A stretch of 64,000 bases of DNA, from the NCBI GenBank assembly GCA_900465685.1, contig UEGR01000014.1:145926-209925 (forward strand), in the 5' to 3' direction. The DNA comes from Hyphomicrobiales bacterium (GTDB taxonomy: Bacteria; Pseudomonadota; Alphaproteobacteria; Rhizobiales; Rhizobiaceae). The position numbers were made by a program, and so were the translations under genes. Every line of letters begins with the position of its first letter. Positions within the stretch are counted from its first letter, which is position 1. The notes below the pieces were generated by a model. The model had not been told where the DNA came from. It was given only the letters and a program-made list of their open reading frames with translations, and searched no databases. Shown here one piece after another: positions 8,709 to 17,768 of the stretch.

Positions 8709-8736
8709 AAAGGGCGAAGCCGCAGCTCCGCCCTTT
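8709..8736 (-). terminator. Terminator of the amidohydrolase gene
   Basis: On the minus strand, AAAGGGCG pairs with CGCCCTTT and the stem is followed by a run of seven T. It lies about 50 bases beyond the amidohydrolase stop. Confidence 0.8.
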
Positions 8737-8783
8737 GTTACATGCATTGAGTGGCGCTTTCGCTTTATGTCAGTCGAAAGGCA

Positions 8784-10226
8784 TCACAGCGTGTTCTTGT
8801 GAATGCGCCCGTCCTTCATAATGACCGCCATAGTCTCTGCTGGCTTTTCCAAGGCGTGGATATCTTCAAGCGGATTGATGTTCAAAACCAGAATATCCGC
8901 AAGCGCATCCTTTTCAATAACGCCGAGCTTGCCCGGATAGGGATTGCGCAGGTTGGAAAGGGTGAGGAGTTCCGCGTTGCCGGAGGTGGCCATGCGCAGC
9001 GCCTCGGCATTCGAATACCACTGGCTGAGATGGGTGAGCATGAAGCTCTGCCGCGGCGCCAGCTGGGGTGAAAACAAGATGTCCGAACCCCAGGCGGTTT
9101 TGACCCCGTGCTTCCGGATCAGCTCATACATCTTGGGCGTCGCGGCAAACAGCTGCTCTGCTCTTTCGGCTGAGGGGCCGCTTAGCGTCCCGGTATCCGC
9201 CGCGCTCATGAATGGCTGCGTGCTAAGCCAGACATTCTTGTCGACAAACATTCGCGCGGTTTCATCGTCCATCAGATGCGCATGTTCGATACAACCCACG
9301 CCGACATTGAGCGAGCGTTGCACCGTGTGCGGTGCATAGGCATGCACGGTCATATAGGTGTTCCAGTCGCGCGCCACGTCATTGGCGGCGCGTATCTCGT
9401 TTTCGTCGAAAGTCGACATATCAAGCGGGCTGCGTGGTGATGAAACGCCGCCGCCGCCGACCAGCTTGATCTGAGACGCGCCCTGCATCAATTGCTCGCG
9501 CACGCGCATCTTGAGGCTGCCTGCATCGTCCACGATAGCCGCGCCGCCGATCTTTTCGCCGAGGCTGAGTTCGTTACCGCTACGTGGAACTTCAAAAGGC
9601 ATTCTCAGATCACCATGACCTCCAGTCGTGGTGATCATTGCACCGGATGGATAAATGCGCGGACCCGGAATGATGCCATTATCAATCGCCTGTTTGAATG
9701 TGAACACCGGTCCGCCCATGTCGCGAACGGTCGTAAAGCCGCGCTCAAGCGTGCGTGCGGCCTCCGCCGTTGATGAGGCGAATATGCCTGCGGGATCGCC
9801 GGTTAGCAGGACATTCAACGGAACGGCTGCATAAAGAGTGTGCCAGTGCGCGTCAATCAGGCCGGGCATGAGAACGCGACCGCCGCAATCCACCACGGTC
9901 GCGTCGGCGGGCGGTGCGCTGTTTGTCGTATCCACGGCGACGATTTTGTTGCCCTCGACCAGAATCTGGACGTCGTCGCGCAGGCTGTCAGACTTGCCGT
10001 CAAACAGTTTGACCTGTCGGAACAAGGTCTTGGCCGTTGCACCCGTCGTCTGGGCATAAAGCTTTTTCGGGGTCGCTGCCGCGATCGCCGTAGCTCCAAG
10101 CCCTGCAAGGAATGATCGGCGTGAAAAATTGTCTAGTCGGCGGGAAACCTGTTGCAAGGCGGGGCTGAGACAAGAGCAGCCGGAGCCATGGACGAAGGAT
10201 TGATATTTTTGTCCCAGCCGAAACAT
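8784..10226 (-). CDS. Tat-exported amidohydrolase (imidazolonepropionase/Xaa-Pro dipeptidase-like)
   Basis: A 480-residue metal-dependent hydrolase of the amidohydrolase superfamily. The first metal site is visible as GLIDAHWHT near residue 125, followed by a long TIM-barrel region with MTVHAYA, GCIEHAHL and AWGSDILF carrying further metal ligands. The N-terminus holds a twin-arginine signal, SRRSFLAGLGATAIAAATP, after an unusually long 34-residue lead, so periplasmic export is expected. ATG 10226 is supported by GGGAGG eight bases upstream. Relatives cleave cyclic or peptide-like amide bonds, including carboxyl-terminal prolyl or arginyl dipeptides; the substrate here is unknown. Two palindromes lie just upstream and may be operators. 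Confidence 0.82.
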   Translation of the reverse strand: MFRLGQKYQSFVHGSGCSCLSPALQQVSRRLDNFSRRSFLAGLGATAIAAATPKKLYAQTTGATAKTLFRQVKLFDGKSDSLRDDVQILVEGNKIVAVDTTNSAPPADATVVDCGGRVLMPGLIDAHWHTLYAAVPLNVLLTGDPAGIFASSTAEAARTLERGFTTVRDMGGPVFTFKQAIDNGIIPGPRIYPSGAMITTTGGHGDLRMPFEVPRSGNELSLGEKIGGAAIVDDAGSLKMRVREQLMQGASQIKLVGGGGVSSPRSPLDMSTFDENEIRAANDVARDWNTYMTVHAYAPHTVQRSLNVGVGCIEHAHLMDDETARMFVDKNVWLSTQPFMSAADTGTLSGPSAERAEQLFAATPKMYELIRKHGVKTAWGSDILFSPQLAPRQSFMLTHLSQWYSNAEALRMATSGNAELLTLSNLRNPYPGKLGVIEKDALADILVLNINPLEDIHALEKPAETMAVIMKDGRIHKNTL

Positions 10227-10242
10227 AACAATTCCTCCCTTG

Positions 10243-10281
10243 TTACCTGATCGGTAAATTACAATAGCATTGAATGCTATT
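10243..10281 (-). promoter_or_regulatory. Two palindromes upstream of the amidohydrolase gene
   Basis: TTACCTGATCGGTAA (10243-10257) has five-base arms around TGATC, in the style of TetR operators. AATAGCATTGAATGCTATT (10263-10281) is a perfect palindrome with nine-base arms around one G. Both lie 17-55 bases upstream of the start codon, where they could overlap the promoter. The second could alternatively help end the upstream permease transcript. Confidence 0.5.
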
Positions 10282-10290
10282 CAGGTGCGT

Positions 10291-11376
10291 TCAACTTGGC
10301 TTTGTTCCAGGTGATGCTTTCGGATTTTCAGTCAGGTCGCCGGACGGTTCGTCCCAGAGAAGCGGCTTGTCATTCGACATCAGTGTGGCGATCCACGACA
10401 GTGATGGCGATGCAGCGCAAAAGACAATGACGGCGATCAGGATCGGAACGCCGATGAAAGCGCCCGCAATGCCCCACATGAAGCTCCAGAAGAAGACGGC
10501 GAATATAACCGCGAATGGCGAGATCGACAGCGAGGCGCCGGCCAGTCGCGGTTCAAGATAGCTGCCAATGACAAACTGGATGACGTTGAGGCTGAGAAAC
10601 ACCACGATGGCAAATTGCCAGGAGTCGAACTGCACGATGGCGAACAGTGTTGGCAATGTCGTCGCAAAGAGCGGACCGAGCACAGGAATATAGTTGAAGG
10701 AGAAAGCGATAGCGCCCCATGCGGTCGCCAGTTCCAGCCCTGCGCCAAGCGCGAAAAGCCAGACGATCAGGCCGGTGAGCACGCTGGCAAATGTGCGCAC
10801 CAGCATATAGCGCCGCAGTTTCGCGCCGATGATGCGGTCGCAAAGCAGGATGGTCTTGCCATAGGGCTGGGCATAGGGCGAAGTCAGACGCTTGTTGAAG
10901 TCATCAACTTCCAGCAGGCCGAGCATCAGGAAGATGAAGACGAGAAGCAGGAAGCCGGCAAAACTGTTCAGCCGTCCCGCCATGCCCTGCATGAAGCGGA
11001 CCGCCCACAGAACATCGAACCGATCAGCCAATGGCCCGACAAGTGCAATGCCATGTTCTTCCAGCCAGTCAGTCCAGCCGAGATAAATGCTCTGCAAACG
11101 GTCGGCATTGACGAAGAACCATTGTCCGAGTTTGCTGATACCCCAGACGAGCGACGATCCGACGGCGATCATCACCGCCATGGAAACCACGAGGGTTATC
11201 AGCAAAGCGAGGCCGCGCGGCATATAGCGTTGCAGGATGGACTGGCACGGCCACACCATGGCGATGATGAACAGCGCGAAAACAAGCGGCGCGAAAACCG
11301 ACTGCGCCACATACATCAAGGCAAGTATAAGTATGGCCGGTACGATGACGCCGACTGTCCGCGTGCTTTCTGTCAT
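10291..11376 (-). CDS. AI-2E family (PerM-like) permease
   Basis: About 361 residues with roughly eight hydrophobic segments in two blocks (about 10-80 and 205-340) separated by an amphipathic region, the usual layout of the AI-2E/PerM family. Motifs such as YIPVLGPLFATTLP and the terminal GVPILIA stretch fit. The start is taken at MTESTRTVGVIVPA because an upstream TTG at 11418 would add only a polar tail. Members have been linked to export of autoinducer-2 or to Na+/H+ antiport; the substrate here is not known. It lies 80 bases downstream of arcA on the same strand, but with no clear ribosome site, so operon membership is uncertain. Confidence 0.82.
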   Translation of the reverse strand: MTESTRTVGVIVPAILILALMYVAQSVFAPLVFALFIIAMVWPCQSILQRYMPRGLALLITLVVSMAVMIAVGSSLVWGISKLGQWFFVNADRLQSIYLGWTDWLEEHGIALVGPLADRFDVLWAVRFMQGMAGRLNSFAGFLLLVFIFLMLGLLEVDDFNKRLTSPYAQPYGKTILLCDRIIGAKLRRYMLVRTFASVLTGLIVWLFALGAGLELATAWGAIAFSFNYIPVLGPLFATTLPTLFAIVQFDSWQFAIVVFLSLNVIQFVIGSYLEPRLAGASLSISPFAVIFAVFFWSFMWGIAGAFIGVPILIAVIVFCAASPSLSWIATLMSNDKPLLWDEPSGDLTENPKASPGTKPS

Positions 11377-11456
11377 GCGACGGGCACCCCGCCATGTGTT
11401 GGCGTGGTGCTGAAGCAAGTCCGGTCAGTTCGACAGCGACCTGTCATGACCGCAAC

Positions 11457-12701
11457 TCAGTAGTCGACAGCGTCGCGAATGATCGGGCAGGTCATGCAAT
11501 GGCCGCCGCCGCGTCCGCGTCCAAGTTCCGCGCCGGTGATGGTGATGACCTCGATGCCTTGCTTGCGCAGCAGCGTGTTTGCATAGGTGTTGCGGTCATA
11601 GGCAAAGACCACGCCGGGGGAAGCGCAGACCAGATTGGCGCCGCTGTCCCATTGCGTGCGCTCGCGCATGTAATCATTGCCGCCGGTTTCGACGACGCGC
11701 ATCTTCTTTAGGCCCAGCGCATCGCGAACGGTATCGACGAAGCTACCCTTGTCCTTGTGCAGCTCGACGCCGCCCTTGCCGTCAGGGCGATAGGAGAAGG
11801 CATCAATTCCGTCGACAATATCCGGATAGATCAGCACGCAATCCCGATCAGCGAAGGTGAACACCGTATCGAGATGCATTGCAGCACGCAGTTTCGGCAT
11901 GGCCGCGACGATAACGCGTTCCGCCCCACCTTTGGCAAACAGGGCTTGCGCGACCTGACTGATGGCCTGCCGGGAGGTGCGTTCACTCATACCGATAAGC
12001 ACATTGCCCTTGCCGATAGGCATCACATCGCCGCCTTCCAGCGTGGCCAGGCCCCAATCCTTCGTCGGGTCGCCCCACCAGACATTGACGTTACCTGCAA
12101 AGTCTGGATGGAACTTGTAGATGGACGATGTGAGAATTGTCTCTTCATGGCGGGCTGGCCAGTAGAGCGAATTGAGCGTCACGCCGCCATAGATCCAGCA
12201 CGTCGTATCGCGTGTGTAGAGCGTGTTGGGCAGCGGTGGCAGCAGATATTCATTGGCCCCGGCGGCATCGCGGATCAGCGCAAGCTGCTCGCCGCCAATC
12301 GCCTCGGGAAATTCGGTCGTCGACAGGCCGCCGATCAGCGTTTCCGCCAGTTCGCGGTTGGATAGGCCTTCGAGATAGGAGCGTACTTCATCGATCAGAC
12401 CAAGCCCGATCTGGTTCGGTACAATCTGATGGTCGAGAATCCATTTCTTTGCTTCCGGTACGGCCAGCGTTTCGGCAAGCAGATTGTGCATTTCCAGCAC
12501 TTCAATGCCGCGATCACGCATCTTGGTCATGAAGTCGAAATGGTCGCGCTTGGCATTGTCGACCCACATGACATCATCGAACAGCAGATCGTCGCAATTG
12601 CTTGGGGTCAGGCGCTGGTGGGCGCGCCCCGGCGCGCAGACAAGCACCTTGCGCAGTTGACCGACTTCAGAATGTACACCAAGCGGAGTGCCGTTTGTCA
12701 T
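11457..12701 (-). CDS. arcA: Arginine deiminase
   Basis: Hydrolyses arginine to citrulline and ammonia, the first step of the arginine deiminase pathway; the ammonia also buffers acid. The 414-residue length is normal. Family motifs include [46 protein letters not shown], and the catalytic cysteine in [11 protein letters not shown] (Cys402). It lies 41 bases downstream of arcD on the same strand, a classic pairing. arcB and arcC are not adjacent; the following gene is an AI-2E permease. Confidence 0.96.
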   Translation of the reverse strand: MTNGTPLGVHSEVGQLRKVLVCAPGRAHQRLTPSNCDDLLFDDVMWVDNAKRDHFDFMTKMRDRGIEVLEMHNLLAETLAVPEAKKWILDHQIVPNQIGLGLIDEVRSYLEGLSNRELAETLIGGLSTTEFPEAIGGEQLALIRDAAGANEYLLPPLPNTLYTRDTTCWIYGGVTLNSLYWPARHEETILTSSIYKFHPDFAGNVNVWWGDPTKDWGLATLEGGDVMPIGKGNVLIGMSERTSRQAISQVAQALFAKGGAERVIVAAMPKLRAAMHLDTVFTFADRDCVLIYPDIVDGIDAFSYRPDGKGGVELHKDKGSFVDTVRDALGLKKMRVVETGGNDYMRERTQWDSGANLVCASPGVVFAYDRNTYANTLLRKQGIEVITITGAELGRGRGGGHCMTCPIIRDAVDY

Positions 12702-12742
12702 GGTGCTTGAACCTCCCTACGCGTGATTATTCGCCGATTGAC

Positions 12743-14176
12743 TCAATGTGTGATGAGGCCTGTCATCAGACCGTAGAACCCGATCAAACCCGCAAGCACG
12801 GTTATGCCGAAGATCACGAGTTCGACCGTGGTGAAGAGCTGCACTTTCTGTTCGCGACGTGCCCAGAAATAGAGGATCGTGCCCGGCACGAAGAGAACCG
12901 CCACGAGCAGCACATATTTGAGCCCGGCGGCGACGAACATGAAGATGGTGTAGATGGCCGCAATCCACGCAAAAGCCTGATCGCGTCCACGTCCGCCTTC
13001 GCCCGGCGCATATCCTTCTCCGCGACGGGCAACCAGAATGCCGTAACCGGCTACAAGCAGATAAGGCAGAAGCGAGGTCACGCTCGTCATATCGAGCATG
13101 AAGTTGAAGGCATCCTGCGACCAGTAGGTCGAGATGACGAACAGCGAGACGACGATATTGGTCAACCACAACGCATTGGCCGGAACCCGGTTGTTGTTTT
13201 GCGCGGCGAACATTTTCGGCATGTCTTCCGATTTCGCGGCGGCAAACAGAACTTCGGCGCAGATCAGCGACCATGCGAGATAAGCGCCGAGAACCGAAAC
13301 CAGCACGCCGATCGAAATGAACACCGCACCCCAATGGCCAGCCACCGTTTCAAGAACGCTGGCAAGTGACGGTTGCTGTACGGCGGCAATGCCGGATTGC
13401 GGCATGACGGCATAGGGCAGCAGCGTGACTGCAACCATCAGGCCCAGCACGCCAACAAAGCCGAGAATGGTTGCCGTACCGACATCGGAGCGTTTCTTGG
13501 CGAAGCGGGAGTAAACGCTCGCGCCTTCAATGCCGATGAACACGAAGACAGTGATCAGCATCGTGTCGCGCACCTGCGCGATTAGCGGCTTGGCGGGCAT
13601 ATCGGGGCCGCCGAAGAAGTTCTCGGCAAACTGATCGTAGTTGAATGCAAAGATCAGCACGAGAATGAAGACGATGATCGGCACGATCTTGGCCACGGTG
13701 ACGATCGTGTTGATGAATGTCGCCTGTTCGACGCCGCGCAGGATCATCAGGTGAAACGCCCAGATGCCGATGAGTGACACGACAATGGCTGGAATACTGC
13801 TGCCGTCGCCGAAAATATCGGGAAAGAAGCGGCCGAGCGTGGAGCCGATCAGCACCCAGTAAAACACGTTGCCGAGACAACTGCCGAGCCAGTAGCCAAA
13901 GGCCGACAGGAAGCCCATATAGTTGCCGAAACCGGCTTTGGCATAGGCAAAGACGCCGGAGTCGATATCGGGTTTTTTCTCGGCTAATAACTGGAAGACG
14001 CGTGCCAGCATATACATGCCGGTGCCGGCGATCAGCCAGGCAATGATGGCCCCGAATGGGCCGGTAGCCGCACCAAAACGACCGGGCAGGTTGAAGATGC
14101 CTGCGCCGACCATTGAACCCACAACCATGGCAGTGAGCGCGAGAAGCGGAAGTTTTTGATTGTCGCCTGACGCCAT
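12743..14176 (-). CDS. arcD: Arginine/ornithine antiporter (APC family)
   Basis: A 477-residue APC-family exchanger with about 12 hydrophobic segments. The first carries MVVGSMVGAGIFNLPGRFG, the substrate-binding loop typical of basic amino acid antiporters. It should bring in arginine and release ornithine or citrulline. It precedes arcA with a 41-base gap, so the two are likely transcribed as arcD-arcA. The neighbourhood supports arginine over other basic amino acids. Confidence 0.9.
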   Translation of the reverse strand: MASGDNQKLPLLALTAMVVGSMVGAGIFNLPGRFGAATGPFGAIIAWLIAGTGMYMLARVFQLLAEKKPDIDSGVFAYAKAGFGNYMGFLSAFGYWLGSCLGNVFYWVLIGSTLGRFFPDIFGDGSSIPAIVVSLIGIWAFHLMILRGVEQATFINTIVTVAKIVPIIVFILVLIFAFNYDQFAENFFGGPDMPAKPLIAQVRDTMLITVFVFIGIEGASVYSRFAKKRSDVGTATILGFVGVLGLMVAVTLLPYAVMPQSGIAAVQQPSLASVLETVAGHWGAVFISIGVLVSVLGAYLAWSLICAEVLFAAAKSEDMPKMFAAQNNNRVPANALWLTNIVVSLFVISTYWSQDAFNFMLDMTSVTSLLPYLLVAGYGILVARRGEGYAPGEGGRGRDQAFAWIAAIYTIFMFVAAGLKYVLLVAVLFVPGTILYFWARREQKVQLFTTVELVIFGITVLAGLIGFYGLMTGLITH

Positions 14177-14521
14177 AGTCCCCTCTCATTACGTAACGAA
14201 TAAGAACAAGATACGAAAGCAGTTCCGGGCAGATGATCGAGCAGTCTGATATGGGCGAGAGTTAGCTAAAAAGTCCCTGTATATTAGCTGTTCCGAAGCT
14301 ACTGCATGTCAGATGATAAGTAAACCGCCAAGACGTCGATAGCAGACGCTAATAAGGCATATGTTTCAATCCGGTACAGGCATATTTAAGGATCAATAGG
14401 CGCGCAATAGCGTTCGTCAAGGCCAGTATCGGGAAATAAATCCACTATAAATTTGTTCGCATTGGCTGTGCCTCGAGATCAGCGATTCCGGGGCTGGAAA
14501 GGTACTTTTGGAGAGTACCTG
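14177..14521. other. Intergenic region upstream of arcD
   Basis: No gene seen. It should carry the arcDA promoter; I find no good FNR/ANR box. AGGTACT (14500-14506) and AGTACCT (14514-14520) form a 7-bp inverted repeat directly after the LysR stop codon, possibly a weak terminator for that gene. Confidence 0.4.
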
Positions 14522-15436
14522 TCAGCGGCGCTCCACCATTTGCGACTTGGCGATGACCTTGACCACCCAATCAGCAAAGACGCGCAGACGATTGCTGAGA
14601 TGTCGGTTGGGCGGATAGACCAGATAAATCGGCATCGGTTCGATCTGCCAGTCTTCGAGGACTGGCCGCAACGTGCCTTTTTCCAGATCCTCCTGAACCA
14701 TGAAGAGGGGCGCTTGTGCGACGCCCAGACCGGCGCGGACTGCCGCCAGATAGGTGGTCGATTCATTGGCGGCCACGACATAGCGCCCGTTGATCTCGAC
14801 TTCCTCCGTGCCGCGCTTGAAGTGAAACGGCATTTGCTGCCCGGTGGAGGGTCGGAAATAGCCGACCGCATAGGTGTTGCTGGCAAGGTCCGACGGGTGG
14901 TGCGGCGTAGAACAGCGATCGAGATATTCGGCGGAAGCACAGGCAATAAAATGCATGTCGCCAATGCGCCGTGCGATCAGCGACTGGTCGGTCAACTCGC
15001 CAATGCGAATGGCGCAATCCACATTCTCCGCCACATAATCAACCGGGCGATCCGAAACGCCAAGGTCGATCTGGATATCGGGATAGCGCTGGTGAAACTC
15101 GATCAGGGCGGGAATGACGATTAAATTGGCGACGGCGCTCGCCATTTCCACGCGCAGGCGACCTTTGGGCAAGGTCTGTGCGCTGGACAGGCTGCCGTCG
15201 AGTTCCTGCAAATCGGCCAACAGGCGGGCCGCACGCTCATAGTAAAGTGCGCCGTCCGGTGTTACGAGAACACGACGGGTGGTGCGATTGAGGAGTTTTG
15301 CGCCCAGATGGGCTTCCAATCCCTGAATGAGATTGCTGATGGTTGCCTTGGGCATGCTGAGTGACGCGGAAGCGCGCGTAAAGTTTCCGGTTTCGACAAC
15401 CCGGAGAAAGGCGCGCATGGCCGAGAGTTGGTCCAT
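14522..15436 (-). CDS. LysR-family transcriptional regulator
   Basis: A 304-residue regulator with the helix-turn-helix [20 protein letters not shown] at about residues 18-37 and a type-2 periplasmic-binding-like effector domain. It belongs to the CrgA/YhjC-like branch ([18 protein letters not shown]). It is divergent from the alpha/beta-hydrolase-like gene and the RND pump with a 126-base intergenic region, so it probably controls them. Confidence 0.9.
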   Translation of the reverse strand: MDQLSAMRAFLRVVETGNFTRASASLSMPKATISNLIQGLEAHLGAKLLNRTTRRVLVTPDGALYYERAARLLADLQELDGSLSSAQTLPKGRLRVEMASAVANLIVIPALIEFHQRYPDIQIDLGVSDRPVDYVAENVDCAIRIGELTDQSLIARRIGDMHFIACASAEYLDRCSTPHHPSDLASNTYAVGYFRPSTGQQMPFHFKRGTEEVEINGRYVVAANESTTYLAAVRAGLGVAQAPLFMVQEDLEKGTLRPVLEDWQIEPMPIYLVYPPNRHLSNRLRVFADWVVKVIAKSQMVERR

Positions 15437-15562
15437 TGATTAATAACCGTCATTGTTCGATATTTTGGATAGTGTAACCAATCCAGGGGGACTATTCCAG
15501 ATAATAGACAATGCTAATATTTGACCATGGCGGTTTGCCGCTAGACATGAAAGCTAAGAAAG

Positions 15563-16378
15563 ATGTGCGAGAAGTTCACGGTTGAAACAATGCAGGCTGG
15601 CAATTGCGCCTGCACGGCACGCATTTATCGCGGCGCCAAATTGCTTTCACCGCCACCTGTGGTGCTGCATCTCCATGGTGGGGCTTTCTCAGCTGATTGT
15701 CCAGATGCCTGCGAGGGTGTCGCCGAAGCTCTTGCCGATGCGGGAGCGGTGGTCGTCTCGCCGGAATATTCGTCGGCCTGTCTCAACCCGTTCCCGGCGG
15801 CGCTTGAGGTGGCCTATGCCATTCTGACTTCGATGCGTGCGCGTTGCCCGGAGTTTGCACACAAGAAGTCGATGCTGTTCGTTGCCGGTGAAGAGGCGGG
15901 CGGCAATATTGCAGCCGGTTTGGCGCTTATGGCGCGAGATCAGAATCTGACGGATCTTAAAGGTCAGATATTGCTTTCGCCCATGCTAGATCCTTGCCTT
16001 GCGACGGCATCTTTCCGCAAATACTGCCCGGAAAGTGCAGTGCAGACAATGTCGGATGGCTGGCAGCATTATCTGGGGCAGTGCGGTGGGTTTACCCACC
16101 CCTATGCCGCGCCTGCGCTGTGTACGCGTCTTGCCGGTCTGGTGCCGACACTGCTCGTCACCGGTGCTGAATGCCCGATGCGTGACGAGACCCAGGCCTA
16201 TGCCGAGCGGCTGCGTCAGGCAGGCGTCAAGGTTCAGTCCCATGTCCTGCCGGGTCAGGCTGGCTGGATACCGGAAAGCACCGTGGCCGACCGCGAGTGG
16301 CCGCCACAAAAAGAAGCCCTTACTGGCCTGTTTTCGGATTTCTTCCGGCGGGCTGGTGCAAAAGCAATACCAGCATAA
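15563..16378 (+). CDS. Alpha/beta-hydrolase-fold protein with a degenerate catalytic triad
   Basis: A 271-residue protein of the hormone-sensitive-lipase/carboxylesterase branch. The oxyanion motif HLHGG is present (residues 36-40), as are family landmarks such as NPFPAALE and PYAAPA. The nucleophile elbow, normally GDSAGGN, reads GEEAGGN, with Glu111 in place of Ser. The acid position, normally DPLRDE, reads CPMRDE (Cys204). The His position, normally FHGF, reads AGWI (Gly234). All three triad residues are therefore lost, so it is probably not an esterase and may bind a ligand instead. It stands directly before an RND efflux pump and divergent from a LysR regulator. The start has only a weak ribosome site (AAGAAAG). 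Confidence 0.85.
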   Translation: MCEKFTVETMQAGNCACTARIYRGAKLLSPPPVVLHLHGGAFSADCPDACEGVAEALADAGAVVVSPEYSSACLNPFPAALEVAYAILTSMRARCPEFAHKKSMLFVAGEEAGGNIAAGLALMARDQNLTDLKGQILLSPMLDPCLATASFRKYCPESAVQTMSDGWQHYLGQCGGFTHPYAAPALCTRLAGLVPTLLVTGAECPMRDETQAYAERLRQAGVKVQSHVLPGQAGWIPESTVADREWPPQKEALTGLFSDFFRRAGAKAIPA

Positions 16379-16455
16379 CGTCGGTTCAAAAGTCCTCCCA
16401 AGCTTTGTTCTGACGATCAGAATGTAGCCGGCTCCGACCGGCAAGGAGATACAAC

Positions 16456-17646
16456 ATGACGTCGATCATTGGACGCCGGGCCCTGTGGGGCGCCGGCCTG
16501 AGTATCCTATTGTCTGCAGCTGGCGGTGGCGCCATTCTCTTTGGCGCTCCCCATCTGAAGGCGGACGCAGCGACGGACATGTCCGCGCCTCCGCCTGCCG
16601 TGCCGGTTTCAGTCGCCAAGGCGGAATCCCGCCGCATTTCGACCTGGGAAGAATTTTCGGGTCGCCTTGAGGCAATCGAGCGCGTGGAAATTCGCCCGCG
16701 TGTCGGCGGTGCTATTCTGAAAGCGCATTTCCGTGAAGGAGCGCTGGTCAAGCAGGGCGATCTGCTTGTCACCATTGATCCAGAGCCTTATGCGGCAACG
16801 GTTGAAAAAGCCAAGGCGCAGGTTTCCGCCGAGGAAGCGCGCGTGGCGCTGGCGAAGACGGAACTGGATCGCGGTCGCCAGCTTGTAACCACCCGCACGC
16901 TCGCCCAGAGCGGGCTGGACCAGCGGTCGAGCGCCTTTGACGAGGCGCAGGCAAGCCTGCGTTCTGCCAAGGCGGCACTTCGCTCCGCTGAACTCGACCT
17001 CCAATATACGGAAGTGCGCGCGCCGATTTCTGGTCGCGTTGGACGTCTGGAAGTCACCGCTGGCAATCTGGTTGCCGCCAGTTCCGCTTCGCCGGTGCTC
17101 ACCACGCTTGTGTCGGTCGATCCGATCTATGCAAGCTTCAGCGCCAATGAAGAGGTTGTCACCAAGGCTCTTGCCAAGCTTGCCGCATCGCCGGGCGGTA
17201 GCGCCATTGAACGTATCCCCGTTCAGATTGGTACAGCCGCCGATGATGGCACGCCGATTTCCGGACATATCCAGTTGATCAACAATGAAGTGGACGCCAC
17301 CACGGGCACGATCCGTGTGCGTGCCGCCATCGACAATCCGGATGGCAAGCTCATTCCCGGTCAGTTTGTGCGTATTCGCTTCGGCGAGCCGGAACCGGAC
17401 GAAAAGCTGGTGGTGAGCGACCGTGCCATTGCCTCCGATCAGGACAAGAAATTTGTCTTCGTCGTGGGAGCGGACAACAAGGTTGAATACCGGCAGGTGG
17501 TGCTCGGTCGCAATTATGATGGCTTGCGCATTGTCGAAAGCGGCCTGAAGGCTGGCGAAAACATCGTCGTCAACGGCCTGCAGCGCATTCGTCCGGGCGT
17601 GGTCGTCGCACCGCAACCCGTCATTGAAACACTTGCCAAGAATTAA
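16456..17646 (+). CDS. RND efflux periplasmic adaptor (membrane fusion protein)
   Basis: A 396-residue adaptor of the AcrA/MexA/BepD type. An N-terminal membrane anchor or signal (about residues 8-30) is followed by a beta-barrel/lipoyl half (VEIRPRVGG, then VKQGDLLVTIDPEPY), a coiled-coil hairpin (about 115-180), the second lipoyl half (YTEVRAPISGRVGR), and a membrane-proximal domain. ATG 16456 follows AAGGAG. It joins the inner-membrane pump encoded next to an outer-membrane channel not encoded here. There is no lipobox cysteine, so anchoring is by helix or it is soluble. Confidence 0.93.
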   Translation: MTSIIGRRALWGAGLSILLSAAGGGAILFGAPHLKADAATDMSAPPPAVPVSVAKAESRRISTWEEFSGRLEAIERVEIRPRVGGAILKAHFREGALVKQGDLLVTIDPEPYAATVEKAKAQVSAEEARVALAKTELDRGRQLVTTRTLAQSGLDQRSSAFDEAQASLRSAKAALRSAELDLQYTEVRAPISGRVGRLEVTAGNLVAASSASPVLTTLVSVDPIYASFSANEEVVTKALAKLAASPGGSAIERIPVQIGTAADDGTPISGHIQLINNEVDATTGTIRVRAAIDNPDGKLIPGQFVRIRFGEPEPDEKLVVSDRAIASDQDKKFVFVVGADNKVEYRQVVLGRNYDGLRIVESGLKAGENIVVNGLQRIRPGVVVAPQPVIETLAKN

Positions 17647-17654
17647 CTGAAACG

Positions 17655-17725
17655 GCGCGTCTGACGACGCGCGCTAAACGCAAAAGCTCAGCCTATTCAA
17701 TCCGCGAGAACGCATGTTTTCGCGG
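17655..17725 (+). other. Two intercistronic hairpins in the efflux operon
   Basis: GCGCGTC/GACGCGC (17655-17672, loop TGAC) and CCGCGAGAAC/GTTTTCGCGG (17702-17725, loop GCAT, one G-T pair) lie between adaptor and pump genes. Neither has a T-run; they may tune the adaptor:pump ratio by stabilising or processing the mRNA. Confidence 0.5.
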
Positions 17726-17768
17726 AACGGGAGAGTTTTCGCTCATCCGCCTAAAGGGGGATAAACAG

